DNA of 60,548 nt from an uncultured Tropicimonas sp. (GCA_947495685.1 CANLZY010000030.1:1-60548), one strand, 5' to 3'; shown: positions 8,194-18,071, numbered from the stretch's first letter. The notes: a model not told the origin generated them from the letters alone. Made by a program: numbers and translations.

Positions 8194-9343
8194 TGTTCAT
8201 GTATCCAAACATTACATCCGTCGCCTTGTTTACGGATTCCCGCACCGGGTCCAGATTGAGTCTTGCGTAAATTGCGGTGGATTGCTGGGAGCGGTGCCCC
8301 AGTGACTTGCCGATGATGTAGCCATTGGCCCCGGTCGCGGCCTGATAGCTGCCAAGCGTGCGGCGCAGGTCGTGGATGCGCAGGTTTTCAATTCCGGCTT
8401 CCTTCAAGATGCGCGTCCACGCTTTCTTGGGATCGGCCAAGTGCCCGCTCGCCCCCGGACCCGAAAACACAAAGGGGCTGTCGCTCTGCCATTTGCGCGC
8501 GTTCAGGATTTCCATCGCTTGAAGTGGCAGATGGATCGACTGCGCGTCACCGTTCTTGGTTTCTTCAATCCGCCACGTGGCCGTCGTGACATTGATGTCC
8601 TTCCACCGCATCGCCAAGGTGTTTGATTTCCGCGCCCCGGTCAGCAGTGATATCATGATGAAGTCGCGCGCTGTCTCGTTCGGTTCATGGGCCAGTGCTT
8701 CGAAAAACCGGGGCAGTTCATCCGGCTGCAAGAACCGATCCCGGCTTTTCTCGCGAAACTTCTTCACACCGACCGCAGGGTTGGTGCCCTGCCAGCCCCA
8801 CTCAATGGCCTTGTTGAAAATCGAGCGGATGCGCTCCAGCAGGCGGTTGGCCTGATAGAGGCCGTTCTCCTTGCCGATCTTCGCGTGCAGCCGTTCGACT
8901 TCTGCCCGCTCAAAGGAGGAAATCTTGCGCTTGAACCAGCGCGACAGGAACTTGTTCACCTCGCGCTCGTCATAGGTCCATGAGCGCTTGTGAACCTTCG
9001 AGTATTTTTCAAGGTACTCCGCAAAGAGATCCCCGAATGTCATTTCGTCACGGATCGCCCGCCTGTCCTTCTGCGGGTTCGCACCGGTCGCGATATCGCC
9101 CTTGGCAGCGGTCGCCAGCTTGCGGCCATTCTCGACGCTGATATCCGGAAAGCGCCCTAACAGAAGTCGTTCGGGTTTCCCGTCGATCCGCTTGTAGAGG
9201 TAGAAGGTCTTCGTTCCAGCAGGCGTCACAGCCATCACCAGACCCTTCTCCCGCTCGTCGTAATAATAGTCCTTCTTGCCCTTCCCGGCAGGGGGAGCCT
9301 TCAACAGCGCCGCTTTGGTGAAGTTCAATCTATGGCTGGCCAA
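8162..9343 (-). CDS. tyrosine integrase (P4/DUF4102 type)
   Basis: A 393-aa tyrosine recombinase. The N-terminus (FTKAALLKAPPAGK, then Y-Y-D and a VTPAGTKTF stretch) is the arm-binding DUF4102 domain. The catalytic residues are visible: Arg in LLTGARKSN (about 238), His-x-x-Arg in IHDLRRTLG (about 324-327), His in LGHRS (about 350) and Tyr in TAIYARL (about 359). I chose the TTG at 9343 because GGAGAG lies 4 nt upstream and the product then begins as this family usually does. The frame stays open to 9403. The gene lies next to the right-hand tRNA repeat and should catalyse integration at tRNA-fMet. Confidence 0.92.
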   Translation of the reverse strand: MASHRLNFTKAALLKAPPAGKGKKDYYYDEREKGLVMAVTPAGTKTFYLYKRIDGKPERLLLGRFPDISVENGRKLATAAKGDIATGANPQKDRRAIRDEMTFGDLFAEYLEKYSKVHKRSWTYDEREVNKFLSRWFKRKISSFERAEVERLHAKIGKENGLYQANRLLERIRSIFNKAIEWGWQGTNPAVGVKKFREKSRDRFLQPDELPRFFEALAHEPNETARDFIMISLLTGARKSNTLAMRWKDINVTTATWRIEETKNGDAQSIHLPLQAMEILNARKWQSDSPFVFSGPGASGHLADPKKAWTRILKEAGIENLRIHDLRRTLGSYQAATGANGYIIGKSLGHRSQQSTAIYARLNLDPVRESVNKATDVMFGYMNNDRTNKVGRE

Positions 9344-9499
9344 GATGCTCTCCAATCGATCTGGTGCTACGCTGGTGCTACACCTGAGAGCAATTTTGGG
9401 CAATGCCGGGACCCGTAGAGAAGGCGGTTTATGAGCACAACTATATGATAGTTATAGGTAAATAAACCGACATCAATTCTGGTCAATGTGCAGCCCGTG

Positions 9500-9547
9500 A
9501 GGCTCATAACCTGAAGGTCGTAGGTTCAAATCCTACCCCCGCAACCA
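9500..9547 (+). repeat. attR of island 1 and left end of element 2 (48-bp tRNA repeat)
   Basis: An exact copy of 381-428, preceded by CAGCCCGTG, itself reminiscent of the D-arm region but not a working tRNA. It closes the first island and at the same time encodes the last 13 codons and stop of the serine recombinase on the minus strand. The site is thus shared by two elements carrying different recombinase families. Confidence 0.92.
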
Positions 9548-11222
9548 ACTTTAGCGAACGCTCGTTGATCTCGAAGCCCGGCCCAAGGTCGGGCTTCGAG
9601 CGTTTCAGCATCTCGACAAGATCTCCTTCGACATAGAGCTCATGAAGCGCGCGTTCTTCGTCCCAGCGTACCAGTACACGGTCGATCAGGCGATGAAGCT
9701 CGTCGCCAGCAGCGCCTGCAACGCTTTCTTCGGAGAGTGTCTTGGTCAGGTTGCGAACATACTGCCGATATCTCTCCGGCAAGTCCGAAGGAAGCTCAAT
9801 GGGCGCCGGAACGAGATTCTCTCTTTCCCCGCGCAGTTTCCTGAGTTCTTCATCCGTCTTGTTCAGAGCTTCGATCACCGCAGGCGAAAACTGCCCGTTT
9901 GCGACGGCGTCGAGGAACCCAGTATGACGCTTTTCCAACTCCCGTATCTTCTTGTCGTGGACCAGTAGGGCGTCTTTCGCGCCAGCTTGTTCATCACGAA
10001 GCTTCTTGTTCACCTGTTCTGCGAAGTGTTCGTAGGCCCCGTCCTGCATCAGGCCATGCTCCAGGCAGCCGAGGATAGCGTTACCTGCAGCTGTTTCCAG
10101 TACGCCCGGCATTCCCTCACAGACGGAACGTCCCTTCTCCTTGGCGTTTGCGCAATAGTAGCGGCGCCGCTCGCCTTTGCCGGCCACTGTTAAGTTGCCG
10201 CCACACCGGTGGCAGGTGAGGAGTCCTGACAGCAGGTATTTCCTTCGCCGGACCGCCTGAGAGGCCGATGCTCCACGCGTATCACCCTTTGTTGGCGTGA
10301 TCCCCCCTCGCTTTGCCGAAAGGTCGTCCTGGCGTGTCTTCACGGCCTTCCAGAGTTCGTCGTCGATGATCCGCAAATGTGGCACCTCTTCGTTGAGCCA
10401 ATCGTCCTCAGGCACTGGTCGCGCTACACGTTTTCGCGTGATCGGATGCCTTACGTAGGTCTGCCGATTCCAGACACGACGCCCTATGTAGAGTTCGTTG
10501 TTCAGGATACCGGTTCCGCGCTTGCGGTTGCCATTTATTGTGTTCTGCTTCCAGTGTCCGCTACCTTCGCCGCGTCCTCGTGGAGAGGGAATCCCCGCCT
10601 GATTGAGAGCACCGGCGATCTGAATCGGCGACTTGCCTTCCGCGAACTCGCGGAAGATCCTCTTCACAATCAGCGCCTCCTCGGCAGCGATTTCAAGATC
10701 ACTTCCGTCCGGTTTGCCATTGGCTTTGAAGAGTGGCTTCGGACGGTATCCGTAGGCCCGACCACCGGCACTCTTGCCGTCTTTGACCTTGCCGATGAGA
10801 CCGCGCCGCGTTCTCTGGCTTATAGCTTGTAAGAACTGGCTGCCTTGGATACCTGCGAACCCGACCTTTAAGAGGTCCATTTCTCCTTCGGCAAGCATAT
10901 GTAAGGTTACTCCGGCATACTCCGCGCGCTTGTAGATCTGTGCGCCGTCTTCCGGGTCCCGAGTCAGACGATCCATCGTCTCGGCAACAACGACGTCAAA
11001 GGCGCTTCGATCAATATCCGCCAGAAGGGCCTGGTAGCCCTCGCGGAATGGAGACGCGCTTGTCAGTTGCTCGTCGTGATATTCCTTCACGACGACCCAG
11101 TTTTTCTTCGCCACGAAGTCGCGGCAAAAGGACAGTTGATCTCGGATCGATAGCGGGCTTTGCATGTCGGTTGAGTAGCGTGCATAGAGTGCCACGCGCT
11201 TCGGCGGTTCAATCTCGATCAT
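9504..11222 (-). CDS. large serine recombinase (integrase)
   Basis: A 572-aa large serine integrase. The resolvase domain opens with RVALYARYSTDMQ, where Ser17 is the expected nucleophile, and continues with ETMDRLTRD. A recombinase domain follows (about 180-300), then a zinc ribbon (CHRCGG near 350 with later cysteines) and a heptad-rich coiled-coil stretch. The last residues, GVGFEPTTFRL, are encoded by the antisense of the tRNA-fMet repeat, and the stop codon lies within that repeat. Element attachment at this tRNA therefore completes the gene. It most likely integrates the metal-resistance element to its right. Confidence 0.93.
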   Translation of the reverse strand: MIEIEPPKRVALYARYSTDMQSPLSIRDQLSFCRDFVAKKNWVVVKEYHDEQLTSASPFREGYQALLADIDRSAFDVVVAETMDRLTRDPEDGAQIYKRAEYAGVTLHMLAEGEMDLLKVGFAGIQGSQFLQAISQRTRRGLIGKVKDGKSAGGRAYGYRPKPLFKANGKPDGSDLEIAAEEALIVKRIFREFAEGKSPIQIAGALNQAGIPSPRGRGEGSGHWKQNTINGNRKRGTGILNNELYIGRRVWNRQTYVRHPITRKRVARPVPEDDWLNEEVPHLRIIDDELWKAVKTRQDDLSAKRGGITPTKGDTRGASASQAVRRRKYLLSGLLTCHRCGGNLTVAGKGERRRYYCANAKEKGRSVCEGMPGVLETAAGNAILGCLEHGLMQDGAYEHFAEQVNKKLRDEQAGAKDALLVHDKKIRELEKRHTGFLDAVANGQFSPAVIEALNKTDEELRKLRGERENLVPAPIELPSDLPERYRQYVRNLTKTLSEESVAGAAGDELHRLIDRVLVRWDEERALHELYVEGDLVEMLKRSKPDLGPGFEINERSLKLVAGVGFEPTTFRL

Positions 11223-11282
11223 TTGGGGTCTCTGGAGTTCTGGAGGTTCTCTGGGTTGGTGTCGCCGATGCCCTGACGAAGT

Positions 11283-11576
11283 TCAAAAGCGGCTCGAATC
11301 TGCCGGGCCGACCGCAGACAAACACTGCTTGGCAGCGAAAACCGTTCGCAACGGAAAATCGTCGACAAGTTTAATCACTGCAGGTTTAGGGCTGCGTTGG
11401 CCCTGGAGCCGCTTAAGGATCGGTTCACCAATGACAGCAAAACCAAGTGCATTGGACGATCTTCGTGCATATCGTTCAATCACTCCGTCGGGCGCTGCCT
11501 GTTTCGCCTCCCGCTCTTGCGCGAGCTTCCGGACCGCGGCTTCGGCGAGTAGGTCGATCAGTCGTTGAAGGGGCAT
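11283..11576 (-). CDS. small hypothetical protein
   Basis: A 97-aa basic protein beginning MPLQRLIDLLAEAAVRKLAQ. I chose the ATG at 11576 because AGGAAAG lies a proper distance upstream. The frame is open to 11606. No motif is recognised beyond a helical N-terminus. It lies directly upstream of the serine recombinase in the same direction, and may be a small accessory or regulatory gene of the element. Confidence 0.55.
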   Translation of the reverse strand: MPLQRLIDLLAEAAVRKLAQEREAKQAAPDGVIERYARRSSNALGFAVIGEPILKRLQGQRSPKPAVIKLVDDFPLRTVFAAKQCLSAVGPADSSRF

Positions 11577-11650
11577 GGTTCTTTCCTTTGCTGTTGGGAC
11601 ACTCAAGAAACCAACAAGCCGGAAACAGACTGTTCCCTTAGGTGAGAGAC

Positions 11651-11683
11651 CGAAAACGCCCGCAGACTAAAACCTGCGGGCGT
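11651..11683 (-). terminator. rho-independent terminator of the copper operon
   Basis: A perfect 10-bp stem (ACGCCCGCAG 11656-11665 with CTGCGGGCGT 11674-11683), 8-nt loop, followed on the minus strand by TTTT. It sits about 165 nt beyond the cusF stop and fits the end of the leftward metal-resistance transcript. Confidence 0.8.
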
Positions 11684-11846
11684 CATTCGGTGTTGCAGCA
11701 TCAATGCCTCTCGGTGCCGCGCTGCGGAAACCTACAAGGAGGGCGGAATGCAGACTCTCGCTGCGCTTCTTACGCAGGTCCGCTCGACCGGGTCCCGGAA
11801 ATCTCGCGGCGGCTTATGCAAGCACATCGGCCGCCGCGTCGTTTCA

Positions 11847-12188
11847 TCAGTTCGGCATGATCGCTCCGATGGCGTACATGCCGTCATCTCCCTTGATCAG
11901 CATCAGCATGACCTCGTCGCCGGGTGAGGCCTCGCCCATCATTTCGGCGCCCTCCAGAAGCGGCAGGTCCATCGTCATCGCCGGCCATCCGATCTCGGGG
12001 ATCGGGCCATGGCTGACATTTGCCTTGCCGTCTCCGATTTCGTTGATGGTGGCCGCGGCATGAACCGAACCCTCCATCTGCTGGTCGGTTATCGGCATGT
12101 TGGCGTGGTCCATTCCGTGCGACGCTTGTGCGAGCGCGGCGCCGGCCGAGAGGGCGAGGATGGTCAGGGTTTGAACAAGGGTCTTCAT
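11847..12188 (-). CDS. cusF: CusF-like periplasmic copper-binding protein
   Basis: A 113-aa secreted protein with a clear signal peptide (MKTLVQTLTILALSAGAALA). The mature part is one CusF domain: INEIGDGKANVSHGPIPEIG followed by WPAMTMDL. The His, Trp and two Met of that block are the Cu(I)/Ag(I) ligands known from E. coli CusF. It should hand copper in the periplasm to the CusBA pump encoded just upstream in the same direction (26 nt after cusA). A Met/His-rich N-terminal stretch may add binding capacity. Confidence 0.93.
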   Translation of the reverse strand: MKTLVQTLTILALSAGAALAQASHGMDHANMPITDQQMEGSVHAAATINEIGDGKANVSHGPIPEIGWPAMTMDLPLLEGAEMMGEASPGDEVMLMLIKGDDGMYAIGAIMPN

Positions 12189-12214
12189 GAGCGTCCTTTC
12201 AGGTTTATGGATGG

Positions 12215-15200
12215 TTACTCGGCCGGGACAGGCGCCAGGCCGGAGGGGTGGATCGGAGTGGAAGAGGCGATCTCCCGATTGACGCGAGGAAGCGCGAGCT
12301 GTTTCCAGATCACGAAGATCGCGGGGATGACGAAAAGCGTCAGGATCGTCGCCGTGACCATGCCGCCGATCATGGGAGCAGCGATCCGCTGCATGATCTC
12401 GGACCCGGTGCCGGTGCCGTACATGATCGGAATCAGCGCCGCGAATATCGTCGCAACCGTCATCACTTTCGGGCGCACGCGCAGCACGGCACCTTCGAAA
12501 ACGGCTTCCTCGATATCGTTCCTGTCGAGCCTGCGCCCTTCACCCTGCGCAAGCTTGCGCCTCTTTTCCCATGAGAGATTCAGGTAGAGCAGCATCACGA
12601 TGGCTGTCTCGACCGCGACTCCCGCCAGTGCGATGAAGCCGACCAGAACCGCCACAGAGGTATCGAAGCCGAGATACCACAGGAACCAGACGCCTCCCGA
12701 CAGCGCAACCGGTAGTGCTGCGAGGATGATCCCCACCTCGATCACGCGGTTGAAGGCCATGAACAGCATCAGCGTGATGATGAGCAGGGTCGCCGGGGCG
12801 ACGATGGCGAGACGCTCCTGCATCCGCTCGATATACTCGTACTGGCCGGACCAGCTTAGTGCATACCCAGGCGGCAAGGTGACCTGCTCGGCAACTCGTG
12901 CCCGTGCTTCGGCGACGTAGCTGCCGAGGTCTCGCCCGGCGATGTCGATGAAGACGAACCCGGTCCGCCGCGCGTTCTCGGAGCGGATCATGCCCGGGCC
13001 GTCAACGATGTGGATCTCTGCCAGAGCGGCGAGCGGGACATGGGCGCCCGATGGTGTGACCACAGGCAGCGTTTCCAGCCGCTCCGGGCTGTCGCGCCAG
13101 GATTGCGGATAGCGCAGGTTGATCGGGAACCGTTCGAGCCCCTCGACGGATTCCGAGACCTGCATGCCGCCGATAGCGGTCTGCACGACGTTCTGCACGT
13201 CCTGCACGCTCATCATGTAGCGGGCCGCGGCCGCACGGTTGACGTCGATCTCGATGAATCGCCCCCCGACAGGCCGCTCGGCATAGGCAGAGGTGGTTCC
13301 GTCGATCCCGCGCACGGCATCCTCGACGGCAATACCGATCCGTTCGATCTGCGTCAGGTCCGTCCCCGTGATCTTGACGCCAACCGGCGTCTTGATGCCG
13401 GTCGCCAGCATGTCGATCCGGTTCTTGATAGGCTGGATCCAGACATTGGTCACGCCAGGCACCTGAACGACCCGGTCCAGCTCGGCACGAATCCCTTCCA
13501 TCGTCATGCCGGGGCGCCATTCACTTTCCGGCTTCAGCTGGATCGTCGTCTCGATCATCGTCAGCGGCGCGGGATCCGTGGCGGTATCGGCCCGGCCAAG
13601 TTTGCCATGCACGGTCTCGACCTCGGGGACGGTGGCAATCAGGCGGTCGGTCTGCTGGAGCACTTCGCGCGCCTTGCCGATCGAGACACCGGGATAGAGC
13701 GACGGCATGTAGAGGAAGTCGCCCTCGTTCAGTTCGGGCATGAACTCCGAGCCAAGGCGTTGGAGCGGGTACCACATCGAGGCGACCACGGCGGCCGCGA
13801 GCACGGTCGTCGCCCAGGGCCAGGCGATGGCCGCGTCGAGAAACGGGCGGTAGGCGAACACGACAGCGCGGTTCAGCGGGTTCTTGCGTTCGGGAATTAT
13901 CCGCCCGCGCACAAAATAGCCCATCAGCACCGGCACGAGCGTGATCGACAGGATCGCCGCGGCCGCCATCGCGTAGGTCTTGGTATAGGCGAGTGGCTGA
14001 AACAGGCGGCCTTCCTGGTTCTCCAGGACAAAGACCGGGAGGAAGCTGACGGTGATGATCGCCAGCGAATAGAAAAGCGCCGGTCCGACCTCGGAGGCGC
14101 ATTCCTGCACGATCCGCCAACGGTTTTCGGCAGTCAGCCTCTCCTTTTCGAGTCTTCGGTGCATTGCCTCGATCATGACGATCGAGGCATCGACCATCGC
14201 GCCGATCGCGATGGCGATGCCGCCCAGCGACATGATGTTGGCATTCACCCCTTGCGCCTTCATCAGGATGAACGCCGCGAAGATCCCGAGCGGAAGCGAC
14301 AGCAGGATCACCAGCGAAGAGCGCAGGTGCAGCAGGAACGCCGCACAGACGAGCACGACGACGATGAACTCCTCCGTCAGCTTCTTCTGCAGGTTCTCGA
14401 TGGCGCGCTCGATGACGCCGGAGCGATCATAGGTCGTGACGAGTTCGACGCCCTCGGGCAGGTTTGGGCGCAGTTCCTCGATGCGCGCCTCCACCGCCTT
14501 GATCGTGGCGAGCGCATTGCCGCCCCAGCGAAGGATGACAACGCCGCCAACGGCATCCCCCTCGCCGTCGAGTTCGCCGACGCCGCGGCGCATCTCGGGT
14601 CCGAGCCGGATATCGGCCACGTCCCCCAGGGTGAGCGCCGCGCCGCGCTCGTTGACCATCAGGGGAGCGCTGGCGAGATCGGCCAGCTCGTCGATATAGC
14701 CCGACGACCGCACCATGAACTCGGCCTCGCCCATCTCGATCACGCTGCCGCCGGTCTCCCGGTTGGCCGACCGAATGGCGTTTGCGAGCTGATCGAGCGT
14801 GATGTCGTAGGCGCGCAGCTTGTTGGGATCGACGACCACCTGGTATTGTTTGACCATGCCGCCGATCGTGGCGACCTCCGACACGCCTTCGACAGCCTGC
14901 AGCTCGTATTTCAGGAACCAGTCCTGCAATGTCCGAAGCTGTGCGAGGTCGTGCGTCCCGGTCCGGTCGATCAGCGCGTATTGGTAGATCCAGCCAACGC
15001 CGGTCGCGTCCGGCCCGAGTTGCGGCGAGACCCCCTCAGGCAGGCTGCCGGTGATCTGGCCGAGATATTCCAGAACGCGGGATCGCGCCCAGTAGAGGTC
15101 CGTTCCATCTTCGAACACGACGTAGACAAAGCTGTCGCCAAAGAACGAGAAGCCGCGCACGTCCTTCGCGCCCGGCACCGAGAGCATCGCGGTGGCGAGC

Positions 15201-15403
15201 GGATAGGTGATCTGGTTCTCGACGACCTGCGGCGCCTGTCCGGCATAGGGCGTGCGGACGATGACCTGGACGTCCGAAAGGTCGGGGATCGCGTCGACCG
15301 GTGTCTCCCGGATTGCCCATATCCCGGCGGCGGCCATCATGAATGCCAGCGCAACGATGACGAACCGGTTTGCGATCGACGCGCGGATGATTGCAGCGAT
15401 CAT
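12215..15403 (-). CDS. cusA: CusA-family heavy-metal RND efflux pump
   Basis: A 1062-aa inner-membrane proton-driven transporter of the HME-RND class. The N-terminus has a first membrane helix and then DAIPDLSDVQVIVRTPY, a hallmark of the CusA/CzcA family. The usual twelve hydrophobic segments in two halves are visible. Length is normal for the family. Its ATG overlaps the cusB stop (ATGA), so the two are translationally coupled. With CusB, CusF and an outer-membrane channel not in this window it would export Cu(I)/Ag(I). The monovalent-metal call rests on the linked CusF. Confidence 0.95.
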   Translation of the reverse strand: MIAAIIRASIANRFVIVALAFMMAAAGIWAIRETPVDAIPDLSDVQVIVRTPYAGQAPQVVENQITYPLATAMLSVPGAKDVRGFSFFGDSFVYVVFEDGTDLYWARSRVLEYLGQITGSLPEGVSPQLGPDATGVGWIYQYALIDRTGTHDLAQLRTLQDWFLKYELQAVEGVSEVATIGGMVKQYQVVVDPNKLRAYDITLDQLANAIRSANRETGGSVIEMGEAEFMVRSSGYIDELADLASAPLMVNERGAALTLGDVADIRLGPEMRRGVGELDGEGDAVGGVVILRWGGNALATIKAVEARIEELRPNLPEGVELVTTYDRSGVIERAIENLQKKLTEEFIVVVLVCAAFLLHLRSSLVILLSLPLGIFAAFILMKAQGVNANIMSLGGIAIAIGAMVDASIVMIEAMHRRLEKERLTAENRWRIVQECASEVGPALFYSLAIITVSFLPVFVLENQEGRLFQPLAYTKTYAMAAAAILSITLVPVLMGYFVRGRIIPERKNPLNRAVVFAYRPFLDAAIAWPWATTVLAAAVVASMWYPLQRLGSEFMPELNEGDFLYMPSLYPGVSIGKAREVLQQTDRLIATVPEVETVHGKLGRADTATDPAPLTMIETTIQLKPESEWRPGMTMEGIRAELDRVVQVPGVTNVWIQPIKNRIDMLATGIKTPVGVKITGTDLTQIERIGIAVEDAVRGIDGTTSAYAERPVGGRFIEIDVNRAAAARYMMSVQDVQNVVQTAIGGMQVSESVEGLERFPINLRYPQSWRDSPERLETLPVVTPSGAHVPLAALAEIHIVDGPGMIRSENARRTGFVFIDIAGRDLGSYVAEARARVAEQVTLPPGYALSWSGQYEYIERMQERLAIVAPATLLIITLMLFMAFNRVIEVGIILAALPVALSGGVWFLWYLGFDTSVAVLVGFIALAGVAVETAIVMLLYLNLSWEKRRKLAQGEGRRLDRNDIEEAVFEGAVLRVRPKVMTVATIFAALIPIMYGTGTGSEIMQRIAAPMIGGMVTATILTLFVIPAIFVIWKQLALPRVNREIASSTPIHPSGLAPVPAE

Positions 15404-17589
15404 TGCGTCAGGCTTTCCAGGGCAGCGACGCCGACAAGCGTCATGGAGAAATCGGGGTTGCGATCGAGCAGGAGCGTCAACTCCGCGCCAACAGGCAGAT
15501 CGGCCGGATCGACGCGATCGGCGATGGCGAAATCCATCGTCATGCCGGGCATGCCGATCTCGGTCATGGGGCCGTGGGTGACGTTCGCTGTCCGCGCGTC
15601 CGGGTCGACCGAGTTGATCAGCCCCGACACTTCCATGGGAGGCATGAGGGGCGCGGCTTCAGCCAGCACCATCGTCATGCCGTCCGGCCGGGCGAAGGTG
15701 AGCGTCATCTCGTTGCCGGTGACCAGCTTGGCAGGGTCGAGCGCCGGATCGATGGCAAAGTCCATGGTCATGCCGGGCATTCCGATTTCCTTCATCGGCC
15801 CATGTGTGACCGTGGCCATGCGGGCAGCGCTGTCGACAGACATGATAGTGCCGGCGACGACGATGGGCGGTGCTTCCTCGGGTTGAGCGGGTTCGGTGGA
15901 CGCGGGCGCCGCATCGCCGATTGCGCGGACAGCGATGACCGAGAACATTCCGGCCTCATCCTTCGCCAGGTCGAACGCGATGGGTGCCTCGACCGGAACC
16001 GTGGCCGGATCCAGACCGGATACGGACAGGTCCATCTGCATTGCCGGCCAGCCGAGCTCCGGTATCGGATCGTGTTTGAGCGTCAGTTTGCCGTCCGGCG
16101 TGACCGCCAGTGCCATGCCGGTCCCGGTGGCCGCGACTCCATTGTCGGGCGCGAGTTCCAGCAGCCCAAGACGTCCGTCCGCGCCGCGCGCAGCCGTGAA
16201 TGCAACCTTCTCGCCCTCTTCAAGCCGGTCGAGCGGCACGTCTGCACGCACCGGGAACCGGGAGGTTGTGGCGGGCCAGCCGAGGCTCTCCAGCGCGTCG
16301 TGGCTGACAGTTGCCAGGCGGTTTTTCCGATCAAGCGCGACCAGTGTTCCGGTGCCACGCGCCGGGTCTTGATCGGTCGGCGCCATCCGCATGAAACCGG
16401 CATTCAGGGCGCTCTCGCTGTCGATGAGGAACTGCGCCGACGCGACAACCTCCTCGCCCGGGGTCAACCCCTGCAGGATCTCGGTGCGTCCACCCTCGCC
16501 GAAACTGTCGCGCAGCCCGGTTGTGACGAGGCGCGGGCGAAAGGTGCCCTTGCCTGTCTTCAGGATCACGCGTTCGGCTGCGCCAGTGCGGATGACGGCC
16601 TCGGAGGGGACGGTGAGAACCTGATGGCTGGTTTCCGGCACGAGGCTCACACTTCCAAACATGCCCGGGCGCAGCAGGTCTTCGGCGTTGTCGAAGCTCA
16701 GGCGTACGGGCAAGGTGCGGGTGCGCGGGTCGAGCTCCGGATAGACGTAGTCGATCTCGCCCTCGAAGCTGCGGCCCGGAAGATGCTCGAACCGGGCCAC
16801 GGCGCGCATATCGTTGGAAAGGCGGGCGATGTCACGCTCGAACACATCCACGATCAGCCAGACGCTGCTCAAGTCGGCTACGGAGAAAGCACGGGTTCCC
16901 GGCTGAAGGAACATGCCGTCCGCCGCCTCGAGCGAGATCACGACACCGTCCTGTGGCGCCTCGATCTCGATATTACGTGCCAGCTCCCGGCTCTGCTCGA
17001 TCACAGCCATCTGGCGGGGCGACATCCCGTGGCTCAGCAGCTTGTTGCGCGCGGAATCGAGGATGCGGGGGTCGCGGTCATCGAGCGCCCGGACCAGGTC
17101 TCCTGTTGCGGCCGCCACCAACGGCGAAAACAGGTCAAACAATACCTGGCCCTTTTCGATCCGGTCTCCTACGGCACGGACTTCAAGGCGTTCGATCCAG
17201 CCTTCCACGCGCGTATGGACATGGCTCGTGCGGTGCTCGTCATAGCCGACGAAGCCCACGGTCTCGATGCGCTGTGCGACATCGGTCACCTGCGCCAGCG
17301 CGGTTCGCACACCGATGGCATTGATCTCGGCCGCGCTCAGCATGACCTCCCCGGGGTCGCCCGAGGGTTCCTGCCCGGCATAAACCGGGATCAGGTCCAT
17401 TCCCATCGGGGACTTGCCCGGCTCGTCGCGCCGGAAATTCGCATCCATCGGCGCGACCCAGTAGAGTATTTCCGGCCCGTCGGAGCCATTTGTGGCCACG
17501 GGATTGAGGTAGAGCCGCTCGAGATAGATTCCACCGGCCATGCCCCCGGCGAGGGCAAGAATACTCAGCGCCGCATAACGTCCGCGCAT
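15400..17589 (-). CDS. cusB: CusB-family adaptor with four C-terminal CusF-like domains
   Basis: A 729-aa periplasmic membrane-fusion protein, far longer than E. coli CusB (about 400 aa). Signal anchor at 6-25. A heavy-metal-binding-like stretch (YWVAPMDANF to KSPMGMDLIPVY, about 43-70, lacking the usual Cys). HlyD-type hairpin and barrel regions occupy about 80-400. From about 410 four CusF-like units follow. Units 2 to 4 keep the His-Pro-x-x-E-[IL]-G-x-P-x-M-x-M-D core. Unit 1 (about 425-450) has lost the Met ligands. The adaptor should carry its own copper-loading domains. It is coupled to cusA by ATGA. Confidence 0.93.
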   Translation of the reverse strand: MRGRYAALSILALAGGMAGGIYLERLYLNPVATNGSDGPEILYWVAPMDANFRRDEPGKSPMGMDLIPVYAGQEPSGDPGEVMLSAAEINAIGVRTALAQVTDVAQRIETVGFVGYDEHRTSHVHTRVEGWIERLEVRAVGDRIEKGQVLFDLFSPLVAAATGDLVRALDDRDPRILDSARNKLLSHGMSPRQMAVIEQSRELARNIEIEAPQDGVVISLEAADGMFLQPGTRAFSVADLSSVWLIVDVFERDIARLSNDMRAVARFEHLPGRSFEGEIDYVYPELDPRTRTLPVRLSFDNAEDLLRPGMFGSVSLVPETSHQVLTVPSEAVIRTGAAERVILKTGKGTFRPRLVTTGLRDSFGEGGRTEILQGLTPGEEVVASAQFLIDSESALNAGFMRMAPTDQDPARGTGTLVALDRKNRLATVSHDALESLGWPATTSRFPVRADVPLDRLEEGEKVAFTAARGADGRLGLLELAPDNGVAATGTGMALAVTPDGKLTLKHDPIPELGWPAMQMDLSVSGLDPATVPVEAPIAFDLAKDEAGMFSVIAVRAIGDAAPASTEPAQPEEAPPIVVAGTIMSVDSAARMATVTHGPMKEIGMPGMTMDFAIDPALDPAKLVTGNEMTLTFARPDGMTMVLAEAAPLMPPMEVSGLINSVDPDARTANVTHGPMTEIGMPGMTMDFAIADRVDPADLPVGAELTLLLDRNPDFSMTLVGVAALESLTQ

Positions 17590-17678
17590 AACGACCTCCA
17601 GACGGCCGATCCCTGTTCGATCGGCCCAAAGACAACAATTTGGCCACGAACCCTGTGTTCAGGGTCGCAGCTGCGATG

Positions 17679-18071
17679 TCAGAGGGACCGGGGAGGGCGT
17701 TCTGGCAGAGAGGCTGCCTGCAGCTTTACGGAACTTGTCGCCACCGGGCGCAGGCTGGCGCTGCGTGCGACGGAATTGGGTGCCAAAAGATACGCCGGTT
17801 GCAGCTCCGCAGGGCAACATCCCGCGAAATGGCAGGCTGATTCTTGCACCCTGTCCGAAGGGCAGTGCTCGGAGGCGGCACGCGTTTCCGCCGCATGATG
17901 CGCCGTGTGCCCGGTGTGGGTTTCTGCCGGTGCTGCCGATTGCTGCGTGACCGCGCTGGCCGCGTGAGCGGTGTGCTGCGCTCCGCCGAAGACAAAGGAC
18001 AGGCTCCCGATCACCAGCGTCAAGCAGGTGATCAGGGTAATGATGCGCCTTGTGGCGGTCTGGAGTGCCAT
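17679..18071 (-). CDS. secreted His/Cys-containing small protein of the copper block
   Basis: A 130-aa protein. I start it at the ATG at 18071 because a good signal peptide follows (RRIITLITCLTLVIGSLSF). The mature part has HTGHTAHH and a CPSD...CHFAGCC cluster, suitable for metal binding. It resembles the small unnamed exported proteins that often sit in copper-resistance operons. It lies 89 nt upstream of cusB in the same direction. No enzymatic motif. The function is inferred from context. Confidence 0.6.
   Translation of the reverse strand: MALQTATRRIITLITCLTLVIGSLSFVFGGAQHTAHAASAVTQQSAAPAETHTGHTAHHAAETRAASEHCPSDRVQESACHFAGCCPAELQPAYLLAPNSVARSASLRPVATSSVKLQAASLPERPPRSL

Noticed and set aside
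13010-15886. A 958-codon open frame on the plus strand across cusA
   Set aside because: It is antisense to the well-supported cusA/cusB and its product is rich in Arg, Asp and His with no motif, a common effect of high-GC codon usage. The same applies to 15391-17898, 41850-45500 and 53693-56071.
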